Of a stretch of 64,000 nt of DNA, positions 35,616 through 47,083 are shown piece by piece. This DNA is from Procambarus clarkii (lineage: Eukaryota > Arthropoda > Malacostraca > Decapoda > Cambaridae). Position 1 is the stretch's first letter; each line of letters opens with the position of its first letter. Below the pieces are notes generated by a model. The model was not told the origin of the DNA, ran no database searches, and was given only the letters and a program-made list of their open reading frames with translations. The DNA lies in contig NC_091220.1 of the NCBI RefSeq assembly GCF_040958095.1, positions 23,256,942 to 23,320,941 on the forward strand, given 5' to 3'. A program made the translations under genes and the position numbers.

Positions 35616-36225
35616 ACACTGTGGTGTTACCCTGCCAGTGAAGTGGCAGTTGAAGGATTTTCGTACCCGGGACCGACTGCTGGAGACGATTGACCACTGG
35701 GGTATTGTGGACAGGAGAGTGATCTGTGGTATCACACGAGGCTCCTGACTAGGGCGCTACCCTAGTATCGCTCGTGGAGTGGCCTGGCCAGCGTTGCTGA
35801 TCAGGAACCTGCCAGCAGTGTGCTGGACTTGTGGTTGACGGCCTCCACGGCGGTGCCCCCAGTGGAACTGTGTTTTGGCTGGCCTGTGGCCGGGGTAGAC
35901 TCAGCTTTTGGAAGGATTCGTCGTGAGGCCACGAGAGCACCGAGAGCTTGGCACCGAGAGGATCCAGAGTCTTCAGGAGAAGACGACAGTGTAAATAATT
36001 CCCCTGTGCAGTGTTAATACCCCTCCCCCTGTGTAACCTTTTATATATTTATTGGTGAAGGTATTAATTATAATCTTAAGTTTTTGCCTTTCTTTCCCTT
36101 CCCCTTTTAATTTTCTTGCGTTACGGATCACATCCCTTGAAAGCCACTACTGGCTTGGGGCCGGATACCCTTCCTTTAACAACATCAGAGTAAGAACCCA
36201 GTTGCGACTCGAGAGGGCCGTAACA
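35616..36225 (+). mobile_element. LTR fragment of the 14.4-19.9 kb family
   Basis: Matches roughly the last 628 bp of that LTR (gaacactgtggtgttaccc onward) and ends at the exact LTR 3' end taaca at 36225. It is visibly more diverged than the two LTRs of the complete element. The first ~400 bp are missing, replaced by the minisatellite; minisatellite also resumes soon after the right end. Confidence 0.9.
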
Positions 36226-36375
36226 GACGCTAAGGCTGAATGTGAATCCATGGTTCCTGGTGACGACATGGCTGGTGGTGACGCCTTGGATGGTGGTGAC
36301 CCTATGGCTGGTGATGACAACATGGCTGGTGGTGAGGCCATAGCGGGTGGAGAGGCCATGGCTGGTGGTGAAAAA
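36226..36375. repeat. 18-bp minisatellite, short segment
   Basis: About seven or eight units (gacgacatggctggtggt and variants) directly after the LTR fragment. It implies that the LTR lies inside the array. Confidence 0.9.
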
Positions 36376-37989
36376 TCTCCTCTCAACTCCTTATATTAAC
36401 ATTTACTAATAACACTAACACGTAGAATTAAAATCGTTGGTGTATCAGGCATGATATGCTAAATCAGGCATGATTTAGATAGAAATTACCCAGCCATCTT
36501 GACGCCAAGCATCGGAAGCAGACTGAAACATGAAGTCTTCCACGAATGTTAGAGATTTATAGAGTTCAGTTAATAGTCCTTTCTTTCTAAAAATATTGTT
36601 CATTATGAAAGAAGTATTCATTTCGTGAATTATGCCAATACCTATTCTCGCAATTGCCTTGCGAGAAGAGGTATTATTATTCAACATATTTACTGGTGAC
36701 GATAGTTTAAATCGTACTCCTTTATTTCCCTCAATAATTACTAGTAAACCAAATTGGTTTAAGCTCGAGATCGCTATGAGCGTCTCTGTGCATGCGTGTT
36801 CGGGCCTCTGGGTATGGGGGAGGTGGCTTTTCGGCACACGGCTCCGCCACGAGTACACACAGGTTTACAAGCGGCAGCCATTGCAGACATAATACGAGGT
36901 CGTACAGTGCTTCGTACTGTATATTCTCGTTTCTGTGAAGATAATCGCGTCCCCGAATTTGACCTTCAACAGCAGTGAACGTCAGGGACTAATTGACGTG
37001 ATATCGGCGACTGTAAATGTGCCAACAAGCCTACGTTATGTATATTTTATGTTTAGTGCACTATCTCATAAATTATTACTGTAGGTAGCTCGTCGTTATG
37101 TCATTTACCGACCAAAACACTCATGTTCGTTTCTTTCCACGTTATTCTCAAGTTTTAATGAATAGTGGAATAAGTCTCTAGCCCAGTCAAATTCTAAAAC
37201 ATTTTTGTGATTACAGCGTGTTGGTGAGGACAAGCAGAGCAATTCTTCCTCTACACACGACATTCCCCTACTGGTGTATCATCCATTATTTGGGCAATGT
37301 GATCACGTCTACGAGTACTCGAACAGTGAAACGGGTTTAGTGAAGTCTTCTTACAACTAAGCCTTACTGTCTCTCTTTCGTAGATTTCTTTGACTGATGC
37401 TAATATTATTTCTATTATGTATTTACATTTCTTATACATATAATATTCTAAGAGAAATTACATAAATCTAATATTTTGTTTCTCAGTGTGTAGCAATGTT
37501 TCATATATAATTTCCTATGATTTGACAATTTACTTAATAGGCTTAATAATCTTACTATATTATCATCATATTGAATCTACATTTAATTTCTGATTCCATA
37601 ATGTGTATTGATATAATTAACCAACTGGTATCGAATCAGCACCAATCATTATCCTAGATATATATTATTTCTAATAATAATTAATTTCTAATAATTATTA
37701 CAAGGTCATGATATATATTATTTCTAATAATATATATCTAATAATATATAATACCCCCAGTGTTGAAGTTTGAGGATTTAAACTCTCAATTAATTATTAT
37801 TACAGTCCATTCATGCTCTTCAAATAATTACCAAATAATCTAACATCCATAGGCACTGGTACCACAGTGTCTGTCTTATAATCCATTTATTTGTTTTCCC
37901 TCTTTTCTCAAAAGTGGGTGGTCCTTCGAGTATTTCGATTTCTTAATTAAATATTAATAGAGTTGAGTTAAAAGTCCCATTCCACAACA
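36376..37989. other. No recognisable gene; AT-rich
   Basis: Frames at 36475-36978 on both strands overlap and are unassigned. The stretch 37640-37760 is rich in taataattatt palindromes. It separates two minisatellite arrays of the same unit. Confidence 0.5.
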
Positions 37990-38640
37990 GTTGGTGGTGA
38001 CGTCATGGCCGGTGTTGACGCCATTGCTGGTGGTGAGGCATTGGCTGGTGGTGGCGCCATGTCTAGTGGTGACGACATGGCTGGTGATGACGACATGGAT
38101 GGTGGTGACGACATGGATGGTGATGACGCCTTGGCTGGTCATGAGGCCATAGCAGGTCGTGATGCCATTACTGGTGGTGACGCCATGGCTGGTGGTGACT
38201 CCATGGCTGGTGGTGACTCCATGGCTGGTGGTGACTCCATGGCTGGTGGTGACTCCATGGCTGATGGTGATGAAATGGATAGTGGTGACGCCATGGCTAG
38301 TGGTGACCACATGGCTGGTGGTGATGCAATGCGTGGTGGTGACGCCATGGCTGGAAGTGTATCCATGGCTGGTGGTGATGCAATGGATGGTGGTGAGGCC
38401 ATAGCTGGTGTTGACGCAATAGCTGGTGGTGATGAAATCGGTCAAGGTCAAGGTGACGCAATGGATGGTGGTGACACCATGGCAACTTGTGACTCCATGG
38501 CTGGTGGTGATGAAATCGATGGTGGTGATGCCATGACTGGTGTTGATGCCATGGCTGGTGGTGATGCCATGGCTGGTGGTGATGCCATGGCTGGCGGTGA
38601 TGCCATGGCTGGTGGTGATGAAATCGATGGTGGTGATGCA
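37990..38640. repeat. 18-bp minisatellite, second array
   Basis: About 36 units related to gatgccatggctggtggt, with more changes at the first codon-sized block (gaaatcgat, gactccatg). The right edge at about 38640 is the tail of LINE A copy 2, so the LINE inserted at or into the array. Confidence 0.94.
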
Positions 38641-39960
38641 TTTTTTTATTATTATTATTATTTTCCACCACTGACGTGGCCACACAGTTGCAATGCTAAC
38701 CAGCATATATACATTTTCTTCTGTCCTCCATGGACAGGGTTAGAGATGTGTTAAACATATAGCTCAAGGGTTTATTGAATAATCAACCACAGAAGGTGAT
38801 ACGGTGCTTTTAAAATGCTAAGCTAACCTACAGACGTAAATACATAGATACACAGATTTACATATGCCCTACATAAAGTGTTAGATGTGTCTTTTACATA
38901 GTGTCATTAATGTGCATTTACAAAGGTGAAATGTAATTCTGATCAGCTTCCATATATACTTTATACACATACATATACATATGCACAAACATGCATTCAC
39001 ATACATTTGTCTCTTTTACTCTGACAGGGTGAGATAGCTGATAGAGAAACTAGTGTGCAATTAAGCACTTAATCACTAGAGGTGATTAAGGTGCTTTTAC
39101 AAGCTCACGTTATATAGTCACATTACATACATTGTATAATTGATACATTACATGGTTAACCTTGGGTACAAGACCAATATAACACCAATTGTTCCAGTAC
39201 TCATATAGTAATTACACAGTTCAGCATACCTTAGCCCAGGAGGGTGAAAGTCAGTCAATATGGGACATTCTACAATATAATGTTCAAGAGAGTGCATGTT
39301 TTCTCTTTCACAAAGTTGACACATTGTGTACTCGACATTTGGGTTTTGAGAAAGCTGCCAGATACGTCTATATCCCAGTCGTATTCTGGCCACTATAATA
39401 TCACATTGCCGGGTTCTTGTTCTATTAGTCCCATATGTGAATGTCTCCTCACGATATCTATCATAATATTAAATGCTACAACTTTCTGGTCTTTGTGAAT
39501 TTGTTAGGTCTACCTTACCTTGAGGCTACCTTGAGGTGCTTCCGGGGCTTAGTGTCCCCGCGGCCCGGTCGTCGACCAGGCCTCCTGGTTGCTGGACTGA
39601 TCAACCAGGCTGTTAGACGCGGCTGCTCGCAGCCTGACGTATGAGTCACAGCCTGGTTGATCAGGTATCCTTTGGAGGTCGATGAGATCTTCATCAGACA
39701 TTTGTTTAAGTATTCTCTTTGTCACTGCTAGTGAAACACCCATATCAATTTCTACCACTGGTTTTCTACAGGCTGTCTTTGCAAGCATATCAACAGTGTC
39801 ATGCCTTGAGATGCCAACATGTGATGGTATCCATAGGAATTTAATTTCAAATCTGTTTTCTTTAGCAGCTGTGACGGTGTCCACCCCTATATTTCTTTCT
39901 TCCCAGCTTAGAAGAATCATATCCCCGTACCATAAGTATTCTCTGATGTTCAGGGAACAT
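38641..39960 (-). mobile_element. LINE A, copy 2
   Basis: Minus-strand copy sharing its 3' tail (a run of t and att on the plus strand), 3' UTR and coding tail with 5434-6950. Coding parts: 39393 to 39148 (CQLCERENMHSLEHYIVEC) and 39920 to 39677 (FLWIPSHVGISRHD, DMLAKTACRKP). A 165-bp piece of another LINE is inserted at 39511-39675. Upstream of about 39960 similarity to copy 1 is lost. Confidence 0.85.
39511..39675 (-). mobile_element. Short 3' end of E1-type CR1 LINE inserted in LINE A
   Basis: Near-identical to 54145-54303 (gcttccggggcttag..., ccgcggcccggtcgtcgacc). It begins on the plus strand with taccttaccttgaggctacc, the short direct repeats that mark CR1-type 3' ends. It interrupts RNase H coding sequence that is contiguous in LINE A copy 1. 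Very short 5'-truncated insertion. Confidence 0.88.
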
Positions 39961-40867
39961 TTTCATGTGTGGGAAAGCATGGAGCGCAATTAAGCTAGCT
40001 ATAAAATGACCAGCTAAGTTTCATAATGCAAGGGGGCTTACGCCTTTTGAGGCACAGGACGGTGTAGAGTCATCCTGTTTCCCGCCAAGACGTCCTGACG
40101 CTTCCCGGCACCTGACTGGCCAGGTGAGGTCACGTGCCAGAAGTGAACAATGACGAGAGCCCTCGGGCGGTGTGACGTCACGAGGCGGAGGGCTCGGGGC
40201 GGCTGGCGCCTGGGCGGGAAGAGTACATCATGAGCCGTCATAGAGGGAAGACGCGCTCGAGCGAGCCCCGGATCTAGAGAGCCCTTACCAGTAGATTTAA
40301 GCTCCGCTTCGATTCTGCAGACAGACTGAGAAGCCATCCAACTTCCGTGGAGTGCCCAGAGGAAAGGACGGACCGGATTAGGGAACCAAGAGCTCTTTCA
40401 AGAGTCTACAGCAGAGGGAACATTGGGCTGGTGATGTCTGGGACGCCCAGAGGACCACGTATTCTACATCAAGCGAGTAGCTACGGCCAGGTCAAATCTA
40501 CTGGCAGTGAGGCGAGGGGAAGCTGTGCTGGACTGCGAGGTGTCGGCAGTGCCAGTGAGAGTGGAGGACGACAACGGAGGTACCTGTCTCCAGTACCCCA
40601 GAGAAGAGGAGGAGGAAGGCAGAGTAGTGTAAAAGGATACACATGGGGAATAAATTTTTCAGAAATGGTTGGGCACTTCCATGCCGACTTGGGTCCCGGG
40701 GGCGGATTCGACCATAAACTTATTTTGGGTGGTTAGGTTAGGGCACGGTCGGTGCGCACCTGGCTGGCTGGCGTGGTGGGGTGCTGGTCCGTTCCCCCCA
40801 GGGGTCCCCGGGGCCGACCACCCAGGGTGTACCTGAGGAACTGGTGCCCTATCCTAACCTTTTTTTC
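39961..40867. other. GC- and CpG-rich island, unassigned
   Basis: Unlike its AT-rich surroundings, about 40040-40860 is rich in CpG. It contains a gtgacgtcac palindrome at the centre of a larger dyad, a cacgtg E-box near 40131, and aataaa at about 40649. Frames on either strand (40038-40337 minus, 40347-40736 plus) have no known motif. It could be an LTR, a promoter with first exon, or other repeat; I cannot decide. A foldback of ggttaggttagggcac and its complement lies at 40731-40860. Confidence 0.4.
40157..40195. promoter_or_regulatory. Nested dyad centred on a CRE-type palindrome
   Basis: gagccctc (40157-40164) and gagggctc (40188-40195) flank gtgacgtcac (40172-40181), and the two dyads share essentially one centre. 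tgacgtca is the full CREB/ATF consensus. Function is inferred from the word only. Confidence 0.45.
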
Positions 40868-43030
40868 ACAATTTGTCGCTTTGCGTTTATGATGAGTCTA
40901 AGGCATCAAGAAGGGGGTCCATACTTATGAAAGGTACAGAGGATGAATGTTCAATAGATGAAAACCAAAAAATACACTGGTGAAAGGCATATAAACGTTT
41001 TTGGAGTATTTAATAGCATGAGCAAAATTCACAATTTGGCCCGGGGGTGTAACCAGAGTACTACGATATCAATTTGGGGGTCCCTACTTATGAATGGATC
41101 AGAGGGTGAATGTTCAATAGATTCAAACCAAGAAACACAGTTGAAAGCAAATATAGAAGTTTTTGGAGTACTTTAATGAGGCTATGACTGAATAGTACAG
41201 GGAGCCCTTGGCACAGCTGTATTTTCTGAAATGGTCAGAGGTGAGCGGTAAGAACGGGGCGTGATTTTTTGACCAATCAGGAGCCGAGTAGAAAAGTTCT
41301 CTTTCCGTCCCGGGTCATGGGCCAATCAGGTGAAATTTTCCTTATTTGTCGTGGGGGTGTCACGTGACATGACGTCGGCAATAGGGGCCCCCTACCTATG
41401 ATTACCCCAGTGGGGACAAGCATATACAAGGGGGGGTCAAGATTCCTTACAAAGACCAAGTTGGATATTTAGGTGTAGTAAGCCTTATCTTGAATTTACA
41501 TGATACTGTGGGGTACATTGACATGAAGGGCGAATCATAGAACAGGATCTGCATGTGAGATGGGTCATATTAGGGTTTTAAAGAAGTTAAGATAGCATTA
41601 AAGAGTCCTGTGTGCTTGATAGTAGGTAAATGTTCAGTCAATAATTCTCGTGTTTTTAATCTGAATGAGGGGTCCTAGTTTGCGTTCTAGTTGTAAAATG
41701 AGTTCCTTAGTATATTTGCTATGGAAAATGAACTTTCAGTACTCTATATAATTTGAAATGAGGTCAAGAAAGACATGTTTATGTGCGAGAAGAGTCAGGT
41801 TGGAAACTGTTTATTCCAGTCATTCCCCCTTAGCTTTGCTCCGTTTTCTGTTGCCAAAGTAAAGATTCCATTTTCTGTGGCATTCAGTTGATTACTGGTA
41901 AAAAAGGCATGCTTGCCTTTGTATGATTCTAACCTGTTTATAGATTTTATAGATATATTTGTCGGGCCTCAAATTAGATTTTAATATGAAAAATAGCATC
42001 AAATGTATGTCTATCTTTTGTAATAAACAATAAAAACATTTACATTGGCGGCGATATTTCATAGAATACAAAAAGAATACTAAATAGTGAGGCCTCAGCC
42101 ATATTGTGTTGGGTTTGACACTCCAAACATTAGCTTGACACTCGTAAATATACTATGAAGGAAAGTAGTTGATTGGTTTAAGCAATTTAATATATATATA
42201 TTAGGAATCTGTTCATATTCTGTATTAAATTGCATTTTTTTTTAACACCGTAGTAACTCATAGCTATTGTGGTGGAGGGGCTCCAATAATTCATGTAACA
42301 GCTCATAGCTATTGTGGTGGGGGCCCCAATAATTCATGTAACGCGACTTCTGTTGCTATGCAATACTTTTTGCTATCATGCTTAAAAATTTAAAAGTCGA
42401 ATCCATCAGTTACCTTTTTTATGTCAGTGATGGTATATCAAGCACAAAGGGTTTTAGATAATGTTAGACCTCCACCTTTCAAAAAGTGAAAAGATGAATT
42501 CATTTTGGCATTACTGTCATGATTTTGGAAGTTTTTAATGATAGCACATGCTTAAACAAACTAGCTCGCAAAACAAACTCATTTTTTGGGGGGTTCAACT
42601 TACACAAATAAACCTAGGGCTTTCACATTCGCGCAAAATACTTAGTCCCCCCTAAACTTAAAACAGTTGCACAATCTTACTTAAACACATCAGGGCAAAA
42701 ATAGAGAGAGAGAGAGACCTCTGACAAGCTACTGGCCTCCTGTCCTCACCAAGGCTACTAATTCGCACATACTTAAACAAACACACTTGCTAAACTCTTA
42801 TACACAAACAAAAACTCAATTTTTAACTTACACAAATAAACACGGGCTTTGCACATTCACACAAAAAAAATGCTTAGTCCCCCCTAGACTTGAACACTCA
42901 CCCTCTTACGGTGCTTTAATTGCCAAAGCCTTCCAAACCTGCACTGGGTCGTTAGTCATACATAGAATCAGGGAGAAAAATATCTGCTTCAATATATATA
43001 AAAAAAAAATACAACTCTTGAATAAATAGT
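40868..43030. other. No gene; diverged local duplications
   Basis: Two diverged units about 160 bp apart at 40912-41012 and 41072-41175 share gtgaatgttcaatagat and aagtttttggagta-like words. At 42254-42342 a ~45-bp unit (ctcatagctattgtggtgg) occurs twice. At 42597-42665 and 42827-42897 an acttacacaaataaac unit recurs. No frame is convincing. Confidence 0.55.
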
Positions 43031-43195
43031 CCAACCACTTGGGCTGGACGGTAGAGCGACGGCCTTACTTCATGCAGGTTGGCGTTCAATCCCCCGACCA
43101 TCCAAGTGGTTGGGCCACCATTCCTTCCTTCCAAATCCTCCTTCCCACTGCTACATGATCGTAATGGCTTGGCGCTTTTTCCTGATAGTTCCATT
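43031..43195 (+). mobile_element. tRNA-derived SINE, copy 2
   Basis: ccaaccacttgggctggacggtagagcga (in two overlapping parts) carries the A box; ggcgttcaatcccc is the B box; the tail reads gatcgtaatggcttggcgc as in copy 1. It lacks acceptor-stem pairing. The A-box word is better preserved than in copy 1. Confidence 0.72.
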
Positions 43196-44029
43196 CCATT
43201 CCAATCTTGACTACATAACTAGCATTAAGTTTTAAGTCAATTTAATATTCCCATCTCATGCCCCCCCCCCCCAGAACTCTGCACATTCCTGCCCTCCAAC
43301 AATTCCCAAAGCCTTACAGGAGCCTACCCAGTCACGCAGCAATAGACATGTTTTCGCCCAACTGTATTTATTTAAAATAATACGTCAGATAGAAATAGTT
43401 TCGCATTGGTATTATATTTACTTTATAAATTTCCTCTATAAAAATGAAAGGCCATTGCGCATTATGATCGTTTTATATTGAATATTGCATAAATATTTAC
43501 GAGATTTCATAACAAAATATTTTAATGAGCCAGGTTTGGAAGGCCTTGGTTTTAAATTTAACACTTATTTTTTTTTTTTTTTAATAAATAATAAAATTAT
43601 TACCATTGACAAAGATTTACTCATAAAATATAGTCTTAAGAGTTTTATGTGCTATAAAGTTTTTGAGATTTTCAATAATTAGAGTACCAATCGTTATAGT
43701 TTTTTTTCCCATCACAGAGAAAATCTTTCTTTCTCCCACATGTTTCATCATTTAGACTGGATGCAGAGTAACCTTCGTGCAAGTCCTGACTCAGTTCCCC
43801 AACGTCCAAACTATTGGACATTGCAAAATTTCACTAAAAGATGCGGTATTTTTAGTTGCCCCCTCTAATTACAGAGATTTTAATCTCTAAACATTTGAGT
43901 GCTAAGAACGACTCTCGCGCAGGCCCGCGTTCAGTTCCCGACGTTCAAACTTTTTGGCTATAGTAAATTTCTCAAAAATGAGGCCGTATCTCGCCCAGAC
44001 CAACTGTTTTTGGCTCAATTGTAAACCAT
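43196..44029. other. No recognisable gene
   Basis: AT-rich with a 12-base run of c near 43261, and poly-T near 43569. Nothing coding is supported. Confidence 0.5.
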
Positions 44030-44509
44030 CCAGCCGCAGTCCGCCGGATAGAGGGGCAGTGGGCCTGATAAAAATTAAAAATAAAAAACATATAAATTGT
44101 ATGACTAGCTCTTTACATATGCTAGTTTTTTAATTTATTAACTGCTACTAATGCGATGATGAAGCAAGAGGAGCCAGTACACATCTATGGATCAACCAGT
44201 AAAAGCAGCAGACTTCTAGATGTTACTACTGCTCAGCTTAGCCCCCCACTGGATGGGCGGCAGTGCGCAGGAAAAACAGATAAATTATGACACTAGCTCG
44301 CCACATATCCGTCTTGGTTTTAATTTAGAAACTGCACTTGCGGTCTTTCTCGTGCCCCATTGTTGATGTGTGACAATGACCACTGGATTTGTTCAAAACT
44401 AGCTCATTAAGATTGCGAAAACTTGCTTTAGCTAAATGAATTGTGTAGGTTCTGACTCTGAGGCCCATTATGCATCGCTGCAGCCCTTTCCGCTATTGCC
44501 GCAAGAATA
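44030..44509 (+). pseudogene. LINE C relic: deleted ORF2 end and 3' UTR
   Basis: Matches the end of ORF2 and 3' UTR of the LINE at 46631-53165: agcagacttctagatgttac, then the ggatgggcggcagtgcgcagg word, then gctaaatgaattgtg. The coding tail is internally deleted and the 3' UTR part appears twice (44037-44150 and 44240-44500). At the position of the stop at 52561-52563 this relic has a glycine codon (gga). Confidence 0.75.
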
Positions 44510-44585
44510 ACCCGTACGTGGTGGCCCTTTTGAGCCATTACCAGTATCAATAGCTGATACTGGAGATCTGTGGAGGTGAGACTGC
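44510..44585 (+). mobile_element. Decayed copy of the SINE-like repeat
   Basis: Shares agccattaccagtatca, hairpin arms ccagtatca (44542-44550) and tgatactgg (44556-44564), and ctgtggagg with 30100-30285. Only the central ~75 bp remain. Confidence 0.75.
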
Positions 44586-44817
44586 ATTCGCCATATCTCT
44601 ATCATTAAATAATCAAATTTTCCTTAACCTAGCCTATAATCCCCCCTCCCTCCCCCTCCAATTGGGACAAATTTGGGTTATATTAAGCTAATGTGGAAAT
44701 ATATTCCTACTTTAATTCTTTAATATCCATAATTTGCCAGAATTTCGAGGGGGGGGAGGGGGATTATAGGCTAGGTTAAGGAAAATTTGATTATTTAATG
44801 ATAGAGATATGGCGAAT
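44586..44817. mobile_element. Foldback element with 60-bp perfect inverted repeats
   Basis: The left arm 44586-44645 (attcgccatatctctatc...) and right arm 44758-44817 (...gatagagatatggcgaat) are exact complements over about 60 bp. Just inside lie c-rich (ccccctccctccccctcc) and g-rich (gaggggggggaggggg) runs. The interior is about 110 bp and non-coding. Probably a MITE or foldback element. Confidence 0.85.
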
Positions 44818-45249
44818 CTTATCATGTTTCCTAAGAACATGTGTACAAATGGAGTTCAAATCCATTTATATGAGGTTGGGTTGTGTTTGAACTGATGTAG
44901 AGAAAAATGGCCATTAAACCCATAGTTAATAGAGGTTAGGTTGGGATGGATTGGCTGTGTCCCAAGAATAAGATACCATATATGGAACCAAGATCTTGGT
45001 ATCAGAGGTATGGGCAAGGGTGGTTGGGTTGATGCAAAAACATCACTTTCCCCAAAAAAGAAGGTGCAACAATTAACGTTAGGTCAAGGCAGGTTAGCTT
45101 CAGGGTTGTTGAGTCCATAAACAACATTGACAGGAATATTCCGCAAAGATCCACGCAGGTTAGGGTACAGGGTAGTTGGGTTAATATCCAAACAAATGCT
45201 TTTCTAAGAATATAAAATACAATATTTAACAAAGATCCATAACTAACAA
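44818..45249. other. Unassigned; aggttagg-rich
   Basis: Repeated but irregular aggttgggttg/aggttaggg words suggest an old tandem repeat. No frame of interest. Confidence 0.4.
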
Positions 45250-46630
45250 ATAAAAAAGAAACAGTCGAGAATATTGGACTGCATATTGAAAATGAGCCTT
45301 AAGTTTGCAGTGTATGGAATAGGCGAAACTTGGGGGGAAAATTCGGCATTGGCCTTGCTATAATACATAAAATCTGGTAAATTTAGTAGAAAATGTCTTA
45401 AATTTGGATAAATTGGGGCAAATTAGGTATAAATTGTCTTAAATTGTGATACATTTGGTTAAATTTGGTCTTAGCCATGTTAGGGTTGGGTCTGGTTTTT
45501 AGGTAGGATTGATGTATATAAACGCATCTGTATATTAGAAATGGCTCGTCGGACCATACACTATCATTATGAAATGGTCTCTGGGAATGGAGTATGACAT
45601 CGACCACTGGATATTGGATACTGGAAATACACATCAAAGTTATATGGAATGGGTGAAACTTGGACAAACTGGGGCTTTGGCTGTGCTATGATAAGGTGAA
45701 CTATGGTAAAATTTGGTGGAAATTGGATAAAATTGTGGCAAATTAGGTGGAAATTATCTTAAATTGGGGAAATTTTGGTTAAATTTGGCCTTAGCCGTAT
45801 TGGGTTAGGTCTGCTTTTTGGTAGGTTTGATGATATATAAACACATCTGGAACATGGAAATGGCTGGATGAACACTGCACTATTACTATGAAATGGTCTT
45901 TGGGAATAGGCTGTGACATTTGGGGGCGACCTGATATTGAAGATGCACATTAAATTTAATTGGGATAAGTGAAACTTGGTCAAATTGGGGCTTTGGTTGT
46001 GCTATGAAATGGTAAACTCGGGTAAATTTGGCGGGAATTGGATTAAATTAGAATAAATTGGATCAAATTAGGTGGAAATTGGATTAAATTGGGATAAATT
46101 TGGCCTTAGCTGTGTGTTAGGTTAGGTCTGGTTTCGTAGGATTGAAGCTATATAAACACATCTGGATATTTGGAAATAGCTGGATGGACACTGCGCTATT
46201 ACTATGAAATGGTCTTGGGAATAGGGCGTGACATAGGGCACCTGGGTATTAGATATTGAAAATGCACATTAAAATTTATATGGGATAGGTGAAACTTGGT
46301 CAAATTAGGCTTTGGTTGCTCTATGAAATGGACAAACTCGGGTAAATTTAGTGGAAATTGGATTAAATTAGGATAAATTGGGGCAAAAATTAGGTGGAAA
46401 TTGGATTAAATTGGGATAAATTGCCATAAATTAGGTGGAAATTGTCGTAAATTGGGATACATTTTGCTAAATTTGGCCTTGGCTGCATTAGGATAGGACT
46501 GGTTTCCTAGGAGTGATGATATATAAGCACATCTGGATATTTGGAAATAGCTGAAAGGACAATGCGCTATTACTATGAAATAGTCTTGGGAATAGGGCGT
46601 GACATGGGGCAACTGGATATTGGATATTGA
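45250..46630. repeat. Satellite, monomer about 316 bp
   Basis: The landmark tatgaaatggtctt(t)ggga recurs near 45561, 45880, 46196 and 46567, giving periods of 319, 316 and 371. Units also share ataaacacatctgg and gggataggtgaaacttgg. Monomers are roughly 80-90 percent alike by eye. The array is interrupted by LINE C and resumes at 53166 and 57861. Confidence 0.85.
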
Positions 46631-47083
46631 CTGTGTGAATATACAAAGTGTAAGGGCACTGGTGTTGCACGCTCTGTTAGGCCTAGCATCTCGCCCGGCC
46701 AGAGAATGAGGATATGGTGCCAGGAACACCTTCACGATCAACATGCTTCTTGCACATCTCTCCCCCAGCTCTCAAGTACTACGGTTTGTTGCCTGTGTGT
46801 ATGTCAAGTTTTTGTCGAGTGTTAAGTATCTGTTAAGCAGATACTTATGCATGTACCACCAACTTCAAATTTTTCCGCGCCAACCTGCAAGGTGCGCTGT
46901 GACCTTGAAAATAGGGGAGCCTCATATATGCAGGCTGGCCGATTTATTTCTGCTGATGTTGTTTGATGGTTGACGGCCCCTTCCACCCTGTGAATAGGTC
47001 ATTTGCTGATGTGCTGCTTTGTGGTTCACTGTGGAGCGAGTGTACCGTATTACTCTGCATATAGGTGTTGTGTCTTTAACACC

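Noticed and set aside
33081..35735. Very long open frames on both strands (up to 884 residues, repeating SHGVITSHGV, MAGGDA, MASPPA)
   Set aside because: They are products of an 18-bp repeat without stops; the same array is open in several frames at once, so none is credible as a gene.
36475..36978. Possible host exon
   Set aside because: Overlapping frames on both strands, no recognised domain and no convincing splice-site context by eye.
39506..39680. Target duplication aggtc around the E1-type insert in LINE A
   Set aside because: The right-hand aggt is also part of the inserted family's own sequence (as at 54300), so the match is ambiguous.
47003..47083. Upstream start of LINE C ORF1
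   Set aside because: The residues before 47084 have no family character; the ATG at 47084 is in a strong accatgg context.
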